From the NCBI RefSeq assembly GCF_003992625.1, contig NZ_RZMW01000018.1, positions 1 to 43,657 on the forward strand: a stretch of 43,657 bases of DNA. The letters run 5' to 3'. The notes under the pieces were generated by a model. It was not told the origin of the DNA. It saw only the letters and a list, made by a program, of their open reading frames with translations, and searched no databases. Each line of letters opens with the position of its first letter. Within the stretch, counting starts at the first letter, position 1. A program made the translations under genes and the position numbers. Origin of the DNA: Pelagibacterium lentulum (GTDB lineage Bacteria; Pseudomonadota; Alphaproteobacteria; Rhizobiales; Devosiaceae). Positions 8,401-17,978 of this stretch are shown piece after piece.

Positions 8401-10119
8401 ATGGCAAACCAAACTGTTTCGGCAGAAGATTTCGAAAGCCTCCTGATGGAGAGCTTCCAGGACATCGATCCCGTTGAGGGAACTGTTGTCAAAGGCACGG
8501 TCGTTGCGATCGAAAAGGACCTTGCAATCATCGACGTTGGTCTCAAGACCGAAGGCCGCGTACCGATGAAGGAATTCGGCGCAGCAGGCCGCGATGGCAC
8601 GATCACGGTAGGCTCAGAAGTCGAGGTCTATGTCGACCGCGTTGAAAACGCGATGGGCGAAGCCGTTCTGTCCCGTGAAAAAGCCCGTCGTGAAGAAAGC
8701 TGGGTTCGCCTCGAAGCGCTTTACGAAAAGAACGAAAAAGTCGAAGGCCAGATCTTCAACCAGGTCAAAGGCGGCTTTACTGTCGATCTCGATGGCGCTG
8801 TTGCCTTCCTGCCGCGCAGCCAGGTGGATATCCGTCCGATCCGCGACATCGCGCCTTTGATGAATGTTGCCCAGCCGTTCCAGATTCTGAAGATGGACAA
8901 GCGCCGTGGCAACATCGTTGTTTCGCGCCGCGCGATCCTCGAAGAATCCCGCGCCGAACAGCGTTCGGAAATCGTTCAGCAGCTCGAAGAAGGTCAGGTT
9001 GTTGAAGGCGTCGTCAAAAACATCACCGATTACGGTGCGTTCGTTGACCTTGGCGGCATCGACGGCCTGTTGCACGTCACCGACATTGCATGGCGCCGCG
9101 TCAACCACCCCAACGAAGTGCTCAACATTGGCGAAACGATCAAGGTTCAGATCATCCGCGTCAATCAGGAAAGCCATCGTATCTCGCTGGGGATGAAGCA
9201 GCTCCAGGCCGATCCATGGGAAGGCATCGCTGCCAAGTACCCGGTCGAAGCCAAGTTCACCGGCCGCGTGACCAACATCACCGATTACGGCGCATTCGTA
9301 GAACTGGAGCCGGGTATCGAAGGCCTGATCCACGTCTCGGAAATGAGCTGGACCAAAAAGAACGTCCATCCGGGCAAGATCGTTTCGACCTCTCAGGAAG
9401 TCGAAGTGGTTGTTCTGGAAGTCGATCCCGACAAGCGCCGCATTTCGCTGGGCCTCAAGCAGACCCTTGCCAACCCATGGGAAAGCTTTGCAGACAAGTT
9501 CCCCGTTGGCGCCGAGATCGAAGGCGAAGTCAAGAACAAGACCGAATTCGGCCTGTTCATCGGTCTCGACGGCGATGTCGACGGCATGGTTCATCTGTCC
9601 GATCTGGACTGGAACCGTCCGGGCGAAGAGGCGCTTGAGGACTACAACCGCGGCGATATCGTCAAGGCGAAGGTTCTCGATGTCGATATCGAGAAGGAAC
9701 GCATCTCGCTTGGCATCAAGCAGCTTGGCTCCGATCCGTTTGCCGATGCAGCCGCTGGCGCTGCCGGTGGTGGCGATGGTCTGCGCAAGGGTGCGGTTGT
9801 AACTGCAACGGTTACAGCAGTGACCGACGGTGGTATCGAGGTCCAGATCGCAGATACCGATCTGACCGCCTTTATCCGCCGTGCCGACCTTTCGCGTGAT
9901 CGTGAAGACCAGCGCCCAGAGCGCTTCGCCGTTGGCGAAAAGCTCGACGCGCGCATCACCCAGTTCGACAAGAAGACCCGCCGTATCGGCATGTCGATCA
10001 AGGCTCTGGAAATCGCGGAAGAAAAAGAAGCTGTTGCTCAGTACGGTTCGTCCGATTCCGGCGCATCGCTCGGCGACATCCTCGGCGCCGCTCTAAAGGG
10101 CCAGAAGGAAGAAAAGTAA
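8401..10119 (+). CDS. rpsA: 30S ribosomal protein S1
   Basis: 572 residues, started at the ATG at 8401 ([11 protein letters not shown]) with GGAG upstream. Six S1/OB repeats are visible, beginning near residues 24 ([17 protein letters not shown]), 113 ([16 protein letters not shown]), 199, 283, 370 and 463. Repeats three and four share NITDYGAFV and the following LLHVTDI/LIHVSEM pattern. S1 binds mRNA on the 30S subunit and unwinds initiation regions. The length is normal for Alphaproteobacteria. Codon use is strongly biased to C/G-ending codons and the gene ends in a strong terminator. Confidence 0.98.
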   Translation: MANQTVSAEDFESLLMESFQDIDPVEGTVVKGTVVAIEKDLAIIDVGLKTEGRVPMKEFGAAGRDGTITVGSEVEVYVDRVENAMGEAVLSREKARREESWVRLEALYEKNEKVEGQIFNQVKGGFTVDLDGAVAFLPRSQVDIRPIRDIAPLMNVAQPFQILKMDKRRGNIVVSRRAILEESRAEQRSEIVQQLEEGQVVEGVVKNITDYGAFVDLGGIDGLLHVTDIAWRRVNHPNEVLNIGETIKVQIIRVNQESHRISLGMKQLQADPWEGIAAKYPVEAKFTGRVTNITDYGAFVELEPGIEGLIHVSEMSWTKKNVHPGKIVSTSQEVEVVVLEVDPDKRRISLGLKQTLANPWESFADKFPVGAEIEGEVKNKTEFGLFIGLDGDVDGMVHLSDLDWNRPGEEALEDYNRGDIVKAKVLDVDIEKERISLGIKQLGSDPFADAAAGAAGGGDGLRKGAVVTATVTAVTDGGIEVQIADTDLTAFIRRADLSRDREDQRPERFAVGEKLDARITQFDKKTRRIGMSIKALEIAEEKEAVAQYGSSDSGASLGDILGAALKGQKEEK

Positions 10120-10153
10120 GCCTTTGGCTGCTTAGGACCTTCAACACATTCGA

Positions 10154-10183
10154 GGCCCTCGCCACCCGGCGAGGGCCTTTTTT
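10154..10183 (+). terminator. Rho-independent terminator of rpsA
   Basis: A perfect 10-bp stem GGCCCTCGCC / GGCGAGGGCC with loop ACCC, then six T. It closes the aroA-cmk-rpsA unit 35 bases after the rpsA stop. Confidence 0.95.
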
Positions 10184-10198
10184 CCGGAACCTTGCCCC

Positions 10199-10705
10199 AT
10201 GACACCCTTGTTCGACTGGCGCGCCATGACCTCGGACGATATCGGCGCGGTCTCGGAGATTGCCGCGCAGGCGCATCCCGATTTTTTTGAAGAAGATCAT
10301 ATTTTTGCCGAGCGCCAGCGGCTCGCGCCGCACGGCTGCCATATCCTTTGGATGAATGAAGTACCAACCGGATATGTCCTCTCGCATCCTTGGAAACTCG
10401 GATCAGTTCCGGCCCTCAATGTGCCGCTTGGCCAACTGCCGCCTGATCCGGATACCTTCTATATCCATGACCTCGCGCTCCTTCCTGCCGCCCGCGGATC
10501 GGGCGCTGCGGGCAAGATCATTGAAAGAACCGTTGGCATTGGTGAGCCCTACGGTTCGCTCAGCCTTGTTGCCGTCAACAACTCAGTGCCGTTCTGGGCA
10601 CGGTTTGGCTTTGTCGGGCAGGATTGGCCGGGGTTGAGCGAAAAACTCAAAAGCTATGACGATGCGGCTCGCTACATGGTGCGGCCAAGCTCGCCCTTGC
10701 CATAG
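10199..10705 (+). CDS. GNAT-family N-acetyltransferase
   Basis: 168 residues. The acetyl-CoA binding segment LALLPAARGSGAAGKIIE carries the RxxGxG/A-type motif A, preceded by the strand TFYIHDLAL and followed by LVAVNNSVPFWARFGF, a usual GNAT motif B. The substrate cannot be read from sequence. The ATG lies 15 bases after the rpsA terminator with only GGAA as ribosome site, so expression may be low. Gene order places it between rpsA and sppA. Confidence 0.85.
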   Translation: MTPLFDWRAMTSDDIGAVSEIAAQAHPDFFEEDHIFAERQRLAPHGCHILWMNEVPTGYVLSHPWKLGSVPALNVPLGQLPPDPDTFYIHDLALLPAARGSGAAGKIIERTVGIGEPYGSLSLVAVNNSVPFWARFGFVGQDWPGLSEKLKSYDDAARYMVRPSSPLP

Positions 10706-10758
10706 GCGCCGCTAACCTTTAGCGCTTACACACGTTTCTTGTTGTACAAGGCTATCCG

Positions 10759-11697
10759 ATGAGCCAGCTTGGAAATGACCCGCTTTACGCGATCCCGGCA
10801 ACGCGCGCGCTCAGGCGTTCACGCGGACGCTGGCGGATTTCCGCTTTCGTTGCGCTTGCCATAGCCATTGTCGTGGGACTGGTGCGTTTTGTGCCCGATA
10901 TGGTTGCATCGCCCTCCTATATCGCGCGCGTCGAGATCAGCGGGACGATCACAACCAGCAATCGGCGGCTCGAAGCGCTCAAGGCCCTTGCCGAAAATGA
11001 CGCCGTTGAGGCGGTGATCGTTGCAATCAACAGCCCCGGCGGCACAACCGCTGGCGGTGAAGAGATCTATGAGGCACTCAGAGCATTGGCCGATGCCAAG
11101 CCCACCATCGCCATCATCAACGAAGTGGGTGCATCGGCCGCTTATATGACGGCGATCGCAACCGACCAGATTTTTGCACGGCGCCTTTCCATAATCGGCT
11201 CGATTGGCGTTCTTTACCGGCATGTGGATGCGGGGCGCTTGCTCGATACGATCGGCATCGATCTCGATAAGGTCACGTCCGGCATTTTGAAGGCAGAACC
11301 CGATGTCGGCGGCCCCATGAGCCCGGAGGTGCGCGAAAGCATCGCCGCGCTTGTCCAAAACAGCTATGGCTGGTTTGTCGACATTGTTGCCGAGCGGCGC
11401 GATCTCTCCCGCGCGTCGGTGCTTGCCGTTGCCGATGGCCGGATTATGACAGGCGCCATGGGCGTTGAATCTGGGCTGATCGACCAAATCGGAGGACAGG
11501 CCGAAGCGATTGAATGGCTGGCCGCAACCTATGAAATTGATGCTGAATTGCCCGTTCACCTGCATTGGCCGCCTCCCTCGCGCACCGACTGGATATCGGT
11601 TCTGCTTGGCGAAGTGGCCGGGCAAGCGCTTGGTATTGAGATTGATGGGCGCATGACGCTTGACGGGCTGGTTTCGGTTTGGCACCCTTCAAACTGA
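10759..11697 (+). CDS. sppA: Signal peptide peptidase SppA, short (36K) type
   Basis: 312 residues. An N-terminal membrane anchor (ISAFVALAIAIVVGLVRFV, residues ~27-45) leads into one S49 peptidase domain. NSPGG (91-95) forms the oxyanion region, GASAAY holds the nucleophile Ser126, and SGILKAE provides the general base Lys178. The enzyme cleaves remnant signal peptides in the membrane. This is the single-domain form, in contrast to the double-length E. coli SppA. AAGG lies upstream of the ATG. It precedes ihfB closely, as is common in Hyphomicrobiales. Confidence 0.93.
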   Translation: MSQLGNDPLYAIPATRALRRSRGRWRISAFVALAIAIVVGLVRFVPDMVASPSYIARVEISGTITTSNRRLEALKALAENDAVEAVIVAINSPGGTTAGGEEIYEALRALADAKPTIAIINEVGASAAYMTAIATDQIFARRLSIIGSIGVLYRHVDAGRLLDTIGIDLDKVTSGILKAEPDVGGPMSPEVRESIAALVQNSYGWFVDIVAERRDLSRASVLAVADGRIMTGAMGVESGLIDQIGGQAEAIEWLAATYEIDAELPVHLHWPPPSRTDWISVLLGEVAGQALGIEIDGRMTLDGLVSVWHPSN

Positions 11698-11754
11698 AAA
11701 TACCAACAAAGCAAGGCCATTAGGCTGCCTGTGTGCCAGGGGGCGCATGTCGAA

Positions 11755-12036
11755 ATGATCAAATCTGAGCTGATTGAGAAACTCGCCGCGGAAAATCCAC
11801 ACCTGTTTCATCGCGATATCGAAAATATCGTCAATGCGATACTTGATGAAATCGGCGATGCGCTGGCACGTGGCGATCGAGTGGAATTGCGCGGCTTCGG
11901 TGCGTTTTCCGTCAAGAACCGCCCGGCCCGCGTTGGCCGTAACCCACGCACCGGCGAGCAAGTAGATGTCGGCGAAAAATACGTGCCGCAATTCAAGGCC
12001 GGCAAGGAAATCCGCGAGCGGCTCAACCGTCAATAG
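11755..12036 (+). CDS. ihfB: Integration host factor subunit beta
   Basis: 93 residues from the ATG at 11755 ([10 protein letters not shown]), the family start; a GTG at 11731 in frame is not needed. The DNA-bending arm [11 protein letters not shown] and the preceding [15 protein letters not shown] are diagnostic for HU/IHF, and the sequence is of the IHF-beta kind. The partner IHF-alpha is not in the window. AGGGGG lies 11 bases upstream of the chosen start. Confidence 0.95.
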   Translation: MIKSELIEKLAAENPHLFHRDIENIVNAILDEIGDALARGDRVELRGFGAFSVKNRPARVGRNPRTGEQVDVGEKYVPQFKAGKEIRERLNRQ

Positions 12037-12071
12037 CCGGGCGCCGCTCCAAAATCGGAAGTGACTTTTAG

Positions 12072-12422
12072 ATGGCAAAACGCATTGTCGGCTGGCTGGT
12101 GCTTATCCCGCTGTGCGCGATCATATTGATCTTTGCCCTGGCGAACCGGCACCTCGTCACAGTCAATTTCAACCCTCTTATTACCGTGGACACGACCCAG
12201 CCAGCTTATGGCATACCGCTGTTTCTCGTGATCTATGCAATCTTGTTCCTCGGTATCGCCCTTGGCGGTATTGCCGTATGGTTCACGCAGGCCGTTCACC
12301 GCAAGGCGGCAAAGCGCTATAAGCGCGAAGCTGAAAAACTCAAAAGCGAGCTTGATGCAGCGCGCCGTGCCCCCGCCCGCGAACCGGACCCGGCTTTGCT
12401 GGCCGCAGACGAGTTGGCTTGA
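12072..12422 (+). CDS. LapA/DUF1049 membrane protein
   Basis: 116 residues with two membrane helices (residues ~7-23, VLIPLCAIILIFALANR, and ~47-70, IPLFLVIYAILFLGIALGGI) separated by NFNPLITV, the DUF1049 signature. A charged C-terminal coiled coil follows (KRYKREAEKLKSELDAARR). E. coli LapA acts with LapB in control of LPS assembly; whether this holds here is unknown. It lies between ihfB and trpF, with 6 bases to trpF. Confidence 0.85.
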   Translation: MAKRIVGWLVLIPLCAIILIFALANRHLVTVNFNPLITVDTTQPAYGIPLFLVIYAILFLGIALGGIAVWFTQAVHRKAAKRYKREAEKLKSELDAARRAPAREPDPALLAADELA

Positions 12423-12428
12423 ACCAAA

Positions 12429-13076
12429 ATGGCTTATGTTCCGGTTATCAAGATTTGCGGGGTTAAAACCCCCGAAATTCTCGATCATGTCATAGCCCAA
12501 CGCGCCGACATGGTGGGCTTCAATAGCTTTGGCAAGAGCCCTCGCTATATCGATTTCGCAACGATTTCCGGCCTTGTCGACAGGGCCGCTAATCGCATCG
12601 AGTCGGTGGTATTGCTCGTCGATCCCGACGATGCGCTTGTCGACGCTGCTGTGGCCACCGGCGCGGGCTGGCTTCAGCTTCATGGACATGAGACGCCGGA
12701 GCGGTTGGCCGACATAAAGGCCAGAACGGGCAAGAAAATGATCAAGGCCCTTCCGATCGGCTCTTCCGAAGACATCGCCGCCATCGCCCCATACGCTGCC
12801 ATAGCAGACGGGCTTATCCTCGATGCAAAACCTCCCAAAGACGCTACGCGGCCGGGGGGGCTTGGGCAGGTTTTCGACTGGACGCTGCTCAACGCGCTTG
12901 ACCCCGGTATCGGCTTCATGCTTTCCGGTGGACTGACAGTGGACAATGTAGCGCAGGCGGTTTCGCAAATCCGCCCGTTCGGTCTGGACGTAGCAAGCGG
13001 GGTGGAAAGCGAAAGAGGGGTCAAGGACCCTGCGCTCATTTCCCGCTTTATCGCCAATGCCAAGGCCGAGATTTAA
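12429..13076 (+). CDS. trpF: Phosphoribosylanthranilate isomerase
   Basis: 215 residues. Converts phosphoribosylanthranilate to CdRP in tryptophan synthesis. The TIM-barrel signatures are present: KICG with the catalytic Cys10, GLILDAK with the catalytic Asp132, MLSGGL and GLDVASGVES for phosphate binding. The ribosome site is weak and the gene starts only 6 bases after the lapA-like stop, so it depends on upstream transcription. trpB follows after 15 bases. Confidence 0.97.
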   Translation: MAYVPVIKICGVKTPEILDHVIAQRADMVGFNSFGKSPRYIDFATISGLVDRAANRIESVVLLVDPDDALVDAAVATGAGWLQLHGHETPERLADIKARTGKKMIKALPIGSSEDIAAIAPYAAIADGLILDAKPPKDATRPGGLGQVFDWTLLNALDPGIGFMLSGGLTVDNVAQAVSQIRPFGLDVASGVESERGVKDPALISRFIANAKAEI

Positions 13077-13091
13077 GAGGATAGCCCCGCA

Positions 13092-14312
13092 ATGAGTGAA
13101 GTCATGGTCAATTCCCTGCGTCAGGGGCCCGACGAAGCAGGCAAGTTCGGCATATTTGGCGGCCGTTTCGTTGCCGAAACGCTGATGCCGCTTATCCTTG
13201 ATCTGGAAAAGGCCTATCGCGCTGCGCAGAAGGATCCTGAGTTCCTCTCGGAAATGGACGATCTGCGCACCCATTTTGCCGGGCGCCCTTCCCCGCTCTA
13301 TTTTGCCGAGCGGATGACAAAAGAGCTTGGTGGCGCAAAGATTTATTTCAAGCGCGAGGACCTTAACCACACCGGCTCGCATAAGCTCAACAATTGCCTT
13401 GGGCAGATCCTGCTGGCCAAGCGTATGGGCAAGACCCGCATCATCGCTGAAACCGGTGCCGGGCAGCACGGTGTGGCAACCGCCACTGTTTGCGCGCGGT
13501 TTGGCTTGCCCTGCACTGTGTTCATGGGCGCAACCGACGTTGAGCGGCAAATGCCCAATGTGTTGCGGATGAAAATGCTGGGTGCCGAAGTGCGTCCGGT
13601 TACGGCTGGCGCTGGCACACTGAAGGACGCGATGAACGAAGCGTTGCGCGACTGGGTCACCAATGTGGACACGACTTATTATCTGATCGGCACCGCGGCC
13701 GGCCCGCATCCCTATCCGGAAATGGTGCGTGACTTCCAGAGAGTTATCGGTGAAGAAATTCGTGCCCAAATCATGGAAGAAGAAGGCCGGTTGCCCGATG
13801 CCCTTGTTGCCTGCATAGGCGGCGGATCAAATGCGATCGGCACCTTTTACGATTTTCTCGACGAGCCCGGCGTGCAGATTTTCGGCGCGGAAGCGGGTGG
13901 ACACGGTCTTGATACCGAAACCGGACACGCCGCATCCATGACCGGCGGACGCCCCGGCGTCTTGCATGGCAACCGTACCTATCTGTTGCAGGACAAGGAT
14001 GGTCAGATCATTGAAGGCCATTCGATTTCGGCCGGGCTGGACTATCCCGGTGTCGGCCCCGAGCACGCTTTCCTGCGCGATTCCAAACGCGTGAATTACG
14101 TGCCTGTGACCGATAACGAGGCGCTTGACGCCTTCATGGCCTGCACCAAGTTCGAGGGCATTATTCCCGCACTGGAAAGCGCGCATGGATTGGCTCACGT
14201 CATGAAGCTCGCCCCTGAGATGGATAAGGACAAGATCATCGTTCTGTGCCTGTCGGGTCGCGGCGACAAGGATGTTGAATCGGTGGGCAAGCATTTGGGC
14301 ATGGCGCTGTAG
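13092..14312 (+). CDS. trpB: Tryptophan synthase beta chain
   Basis: 406 residues. Condenses indole with serine using PLP. The PLP lysine is Lys98 in [18 protein letters not shown] and GGGSNAIG bind the substrate and cofactor phosphate. GAGG lies upstream of the ATG. Unlike the usual trpFBA order, a DUF1127 gene with its own terminator separates it from trpA. Confidence 0.98.
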   Translation: MSEVMVNSLRQGPDEAGKFGIFGGRFVAETLMPLILDLEKAYRAAQKDPEFLSEMDDLRTHFAGRPSPLYFAERMTKELGGAKIYFKREDLNHTGSHKLNNCLGQILLAKRMGKTRIIAETGAGQHGVATATVCARFGLPCTVFMGATDVERQMPNVLRMKMLGAEVRPVTAGAGTLKDAMNEALRDWVTNVDTTYYLIGTAAGPHPYPEMVRDFQRVIGEEIRAQIMEEEGRLPDALVACIGGGSNAIGTFYDFLDEPGVQIFGAEAGGHGLDTETGHAASMTGGRPGVLHGNRTYLLQDKDGQIIEGHSISAGLDYPGVGPEHAFLRDSKRVNYVPVTDNEALDAFMACTKFEGIIPALESAHGLAHVMKLAPEMDKDKIIVLCLSGRGDKDVESVGKHLGMAL

Positions 14313-14359
14313 CCAAGGGCAAGCCATTCGGTTTTTGCATGGCTGGAATACCCCTTTGG
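14313..14359 (+). other. Nested inverted repeat immediately after trpB
   Basis: Just past the trpB stop, CCAAGGG (14313-14319) can pair with CCCTTTGG (14352-14359, one bulge), enclosing AGCCAT (14322-14327) and ATGGCT (14339-14344). There is no T tract, so it is not a classical terminator. It may be a 3' end structure or chance. Confidence 0.3.
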
Positions 14360-14424
14360 CGCTTGTGGAAAAGCCATTTTGGGCCCATTTCATCTATCAG
14401 AGATTTTGATGAACGGAGGCCAAG

Positions 14425-14607
14425 ATGGCTCGGAACAGACTTGTCAGTGGTTTTGCAGACTTCTTTGGCGATATTGCTCGTGCCCGTCAGGCATCAAGCA
14501 TTTACAACGACCTTTCCGGTCTGAGCGATGAAGGGCTCAAGGCGCGCGGACTGAGCCGCAGCGATTTGCCCAACTATGCCTTCAACAAGGCATTCGGCAG
14601 CAAGTAA
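14425..14607 (+). CDS. DUF1127 small protein
   Basis: 60 residues, strong ribosome site CGGAGG five bases before the ATG. The C-terminal half YNDLSGLSDEGLKARGLSRS is the DUF1127 motif, and the N-terminus FADFFGDIARARQAS is an amphipathic helix. In Agrobacterium such small proteins affect phosphate and carbon metabolism. The gene stands between trpB and trpA, with a strong terminator 27 bases after its stop, so it is expressed as a separate short mRNA or as the end of the trpFB mRNA. Confidence 0.88.
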   Translation: MARNRLVSGFADFFGDIARARQASSIYNDLSGLSDEGLKARGLSRSDLPNYAFNKAFGSK

Positions 14608-14633
14608 GCGGCAAATTCCTCGTCACGAACAAG

Positions 14634-14666
14634 GAGCATTCGCAGGGACCTGCGGATGCTCTTTTT
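14634..14666 (+). terminator. Rho-independent terminator after the DUF1127 gene
   Basis: The stem GAGCATTCGCAGG / CCTGCGGATGCTC (13 bp with one T-G pair) has a two-base GA apex, which in practice opens into a larger loop, followed by five T. It separates trpB-DUF1127 transcription from trpA. Confidence 0.92.
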
Positions 14667-14683
14667 GTTTTCTGTTGTTGGTG

Positions 14684-14712
14684 TTGACTCTCAAGGGCTT
14701 AATGTCCTTTAT
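14684..14712 (+). promoter_or_regulatory. Candidate promoter of trpA
   Basis: TTGACT (14684-14689) and CTTTAT (14707-14712) with a 17-base spacer, right after the terminator and 33 bases before the trpA start. The -35 is close to consensus and the -10 is poor. A promoter is needed here if the terminator works. Confidence 0.4.
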
Positions 14713-14745
14713 CCGGGGCCGGAACCAATGAAAGGTAGCATCCTC

Positions 14746-15573
14746 ATGCAAGCCACCCGGATCGACAGAAAGTTTGAGCAAACGCGCGCGGAGAACCGAG
14801 CCGCTTTTGTTTCATTTGTCATGGCCGGGGACCCCGATGAAGCGACCGCAGATGCGATTCTCGCGGGCCTGCCGGCAGCGGGTGCCGATGTGATCGAGTT
14901 GGGCATGCCATTTTCCGACCCAATGGCCGATGGCGTTGCCATACAGCTCGCCGGGCAGCGCGCGCTTGCCGCCGGCATGACGTTGGAAAAAACCCTTGCC
15001 ATGGTGGCTAGGTTTCGCAAGCAGGACGACCAGACTCCCATCGTGCTGATGGGCTATTACAACCCGATCTATATTTATGGGGTCGAGCGCTTCGTTGAAG
15101 AAGCTGTCAATGTCGGTGTGGACGGCTTGATCGTTGTTGATCTGCCTGCAGAAGAAGATGCAGAGCTTTGCCTGCCTGCCCTCAAGGCCGGCCTTAATTT
15201 CATTCGCCTGACGACGCCGACAACCGACAATCACCGGCTCGAAACGGTGCTGAACAATACTTCCGGTTTCGTCTATTACGTTTCGATGACCGGCATTACC
15301 GGTGCGGAGATCAAAAACCGCGCTGCAGTCGGCGAAGCGGTTCAGCGGATCAAGAGCCATACGCAACTGCCTGTCGCTGTCGGGTTTGGGATCAAGACGC
15401 CGGAAGATGCGGCATTGATCGGCAAGTATGCGGACGGTGTCGTGGTGGGCTCCGCCTTGGTTTCCGCTGTTGAAACGAGCCTTATCGAGGGTAAGGCAAG
15501 CGCCAATACAGCCAGCGATGTCCACAAGTTGGTGGAAGCGCTCTCCCAAGGTGCAAAGCGCGCCAGAAGCTGA
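14746..15573 (+). CDS. trpA: Tryptophan synthase alpha chain
   Basis: 275 residues from the ATG at 14746 ([12 protein letters not shown]), which matches the family start; upstream in-frame ATGs at 14656 and 14728 would add unlike residues and the first lies inside the terminator. It cleaves indoleglycerol phosphate and passes indole to Trp[14 protein letters not shown] holds the catalytic Glu51 and Asp62; [11 protein letters not shown] and ADGVVVGSA bind phosphate. AAAGG lies upstream. Confidence 0.96.
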   Translation: MQATRIDRKFEQTRAENRAAFVSFVMAGDPDEATADAILAGLPAAGADVIELGMPFSDPMADGVAIQLAGQRALAAGMTLEKTLAMVARFRKQDDQTPIVLMGYYNPIYIYGVERFVEEAVNVGVDGLIVVDLPAEEDAELCLPALKAGLNFIRLTTPTTDNHRLETVLNNTSGFVYYVSMTGITGAEIKNRAAVGEAVQRIKSHTQLPVAVGFGIKTPEDAALIGKYADGVVVGSALVSAVETSLIEGKASANTASDVHKLVEALSQGAKRARS

Positions 15574-15579
15574 TATAAT
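15551..15579 (+). promoter_or_regulatory. Candidate promoter of accD
   Basis: A perfect -10 TATAAT (15574-15579) directly follows the trpA stop. GTGCAA (15551-15556) is a partial -35 at 17 bases. It could drive accD-folC, whose first start is 85 bases downstream. Confidence 0.35.
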
Positions 15580-15664
15580 TTGCCACAATCATCCAATAAT
15601 GTGGTCAGGACTTCGCGTTTTCGTGGAGCCATGAACCGCCATCAGGTCGAGGCTTGAATTTACG

Positions 15665-16645
15665 ATGAACTGGATCGACAACGTCGTTCGCCCGAAAATC
15701 CGTTCCTTTCTCAATAAGCGGGAAGTGGAGGAGAATCTTTGGGTGAAGTGCCCCGAGAGCGGGGAAATGGTGTTTTATCGCGACCTTGAAGCCAATCAAT
15801 GGGTCGTGCCCAATTCGGGCTATCATATGAAGATCAAGGCGAAGGACCGCCTCAAGAACTTCTTTGACGATGGCAAGTATGAAACCGTGGCACTGCCTGA
15901 GGTTGCCCACGATCCGCTGAAGTTCCGGGATACCAAGCGTTATGCCGACCGGTTGAAAGAAAGCCGGACCAAGACCGGTCTTGATGATGCAGTAATCGTT
16001 GCGACCGGTCAGCTTTACGGCCAGAACATCGTTGCCGCCGTTCAGGAATTCGATTTCCAGGGCGGATCGCTCGGCATGGCGGCCGGCTCGGCCATCATCA
16101 AGGGGCTTGAAACAGCGGTCGACCGGCGCGAGCCGTTCGTTCTGTTTGTCGCTTCGGGCGGCGCGCGCATGCAGGAAGGCATTCTTTCGCTGATGCAGAT
16201 GCCGCGCACCACTGTTGCCGTTCAACGCCTCAAGGAGGCCGGCCTACCCTACATTGTCGTGCTCACCAATCCCACGACGGGCGGGGTAACGGCGTCTTAT
16301 GCAATGCTTGGTGACGTCCATATCGCCGAACCGGGCGCCCTGATCTGTTTTGCGGGGCCGCGCGTGATTGAACAGACGATCCGCGAGAAACTGCCCAAGG
16401 GCTTCCAGCGCTCGGAATATCTGCGCGATCACGGCATGGTGGATATGGTTGTGCATCGGCACGATTTGCGGTCAACCATTGCATCCTTGTTCGGCATTCT
16501 GACAAAGGCTCCGGCAAACGACGCGATTACGCGTTCGGGCAGCTCAGGCACCCAGCTTACCTTGCGTGATGTCGCAATCGAGGCGGAAGGCGCTGGCGAA
16601 GATGACGTGTTGACCAATCCTCCGGTCGCCGCACACGCCGAATAA
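15665..16645 (+). CDS. accD: Acetyl-CoA carboxylase carboxyltransferase subunit beta
   Basis: 326 residues. With AccA it transfers the carboxyl group from biotin to acetyl-CoA, the first step of fatty acid synthesis. The carboxyltransferase core is clear: [32 protein letters not shown] and [11 protein letters not shown]. The N-terminal zinc ribbon is degenerate: KCPESGEM keeps one Cys (residue 29), and VVPNSGYHM replaces the second pair, so three of four usual zinc ligands are missing. The C-terminal ~35 residues are variable. folC follows after 40 bases. Confidence 0.96.
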   Translation: MNWIDNVVRPKIRSFLNKREVEENLWVKCPESGEMVFYRDLEANQWVVPNSGYHMKIKAKDRLKNFFDDGKYETVALPEVAHDPLKFRDTKRYADRLKESRTKTGLDDAVIVATGQLYGQNIVAAVQEFDFQGGSLGMAAGSAIIKGLETAVDRREPFVLFVASGGARMQEGILSLMQMPRTTVAVQRLKEAGLPYIVVLTNPTTGGVTASYAMLGDVHIAEPGALICFAGPRVIEQTIREKLPKGFQRSEYLRDHGMVDMVVHRHDLRSTIASLFGILTKAPANDAITRSGSSGTQLTLRDVAIEAEGAGEDDVLTNPPVAAHAE

Positions 16646-16685
16646 GTCGAGTTTGCCTGACTGGCTCTGATTTGCGGAGGGACAC

Positions 16686-17978
16686 TTGTCCCGCACTGAT
16701 GCGATCTTGAAACGTCTGATGACGTTGCATCCCAAACTGATTGACCTTGAGTTGGGGCGCACATTGCGTCTGCTCAAGGCAATGGGTGAGCCACATCTTT
16801 CGGTTCCACCCGTTATCCATGTGGCGGGAACCAACGGCAAGGGTTCAACCATCGCCTATCTGCGCGCGATGCTCGAGGCTTCGGGTAAGAGCGTGCATGT
16901 TTATACCTCCCCTCATCTTGTCTCGTTCCGCGAACGTATCAGGCTCGCGGGCAAGCTGGTTTCAAGCCGGAAACTCAATGCTGCGCTTGAAGCGTGCGAA
17001 ATGGCCAATAAAGGCCAGCCCATCACCTTTTTTGAGATCACCACGGTTGCCGCGTTCCTTCTGTTTTCAAAGGTAAAGGCAGACTATCTGCTTCTGGAAA
17101 CCGGGCTTGGCGGCCGCTTTGACACAACCAACGTAATCGCCGATCCGCTCGGAACCATCATCACACCCATTTCAACCGATCACACGCAGTTTCTGGGCGA
17201 AACGCTTGGCGAAATTGCTTCGGCCAAGGCCGGAATACTGAAAAAGGGCGCGGCGGCGGTTTTCGCGCGCCAACCTGATGAGGCCATGGCTGTCCTGGAA
17301 GCCGAAGCGCGCGCGCTGGGTATTTCGCCGTTTGTCGCCGGGGTCGATTTCGATGGCTACGTGCAGCGTGGCAGGTTGGTCTATCAGGATGATGCAGGGC
17401 TGCTCGATTTACCTCTGCCTTCGCTTTATGGGGGCCACCAGATCGAAAATGCCACCGTTGCCATTGCTGCGGCGCGCCAGTTCCGGCTGCCGATCAGCGA
17501 AAACGCAATAGGGCAAGGTCTGCGCAGCGCAATATGGCCTGCACGCCTTATGCCTCTGCGCGGCGCGCTGACAGAGTTGATCGGCGCTGAACAGGAATTA
17601 TGGCTCGATGGTGGCCACAATGCCGCCGGTGCGCAGGTTCTCAGTGAAGCCCTGGACGATATGCAAGCCTCACGTCCGGCACCGCTCGTCCTGATCTGCG
17701 GCATGATGGCGTCCAAAGACGCTGCGCGGTTCTTTTCGCCCTTTTCTAAAAAGGTGCAACACGTCTTTACCGTGCCTATTCCCGGTGAGCCGGGCGCGCT
17801 TGATGCCAAGGCATTGGCGCCGTTTGCCAGCGCTGCTGGGTTGGAAGCAAAACCTATGCGGTCGGTTCGTGCCGCACTCGGCGAGGCAGCAAAGGTTGAA
17901 GGCGCCCGCATCGTGATTTGCGGTTCTCTTTATCTGGCCGGGCACGTCCTTGCGCAAAACAAAACGCCCCCGGAGTGA
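16686..17978 (+). CDS. folC: Bifunctional folylpolyglutamate synthase / dihydrofolate synthase
   Basis: 430 residues with a TTG start at 16686, chosen because GGAGG lies five bases upstream and the family begins with SRTDAILKRL-like residues. Adds glutamate to dihydropteroate and folates. The P-loop is HVAGTNGKGST, the Mur-ligase family markers LETGLGGRFDTTN and ITPISTDHTQFLG follow, and the C-terminal domain has WLDGGHNAAGA. Its stop codon lies in the loop of the convergent trxA terminator. Confidence 0.95.
   Translation: MSRTDAILKRLMTLHPKLIDLELGRTLRLLKAMGEPHLSVPPVIHVAGTNGKGSTIAYLRAMLEASGKSVHVYTSPHLVSFRERIRLAGKLVSSRKLNAALEACEMANKGQPITFFEITTVAAFLLFSKVKADYLLLETGLGGRFDTTNVIADPLGTIITPISTDHTQFLGETLGEIASAKAGILKKGAAAVFARQPDEAMAVLEAEARALGISPFVAGVDFDGYVQRGRLVYQDDAGLLDLPLPSLYGGHQIENATVAIAAARQFRLPISENAIGQGLRSAIWPARLMPLRGALTELIGAEQELWLDGGHNAAGAQVLSEALDDMQASRPAPLVLICGMMASKDAARFFSPFSKKVQHVFTVPIPGEPGALDAKALAPFASAAGLEAKPMRSVRAALGEAAKVEGARIVICGSLYLAGHVLAQNKTPPE

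Noticed and set aside
8614-9594. Minus-strand open frame of 326 codons
   Set aside because: It is antisense to the S1 repeats of rpsA; its residues mirror the strongly biased codons of that gene.
12030-13769. Long minus-strand open frame of 579 codons
   Set aside because: It lies opposite ihfB end, the lapA-like gene, trpF and trpB, which are certain by motifs. It has no recognisable domain and is explained by the GC-rich codon use of the sense genes.
14656-14745. Longer trpA start at 14656 or 14728
   Set aside because: The first overlaps the terminator of the preceding gene, and the added residues do not resemble TrpA; the start at 14746 matches the family.
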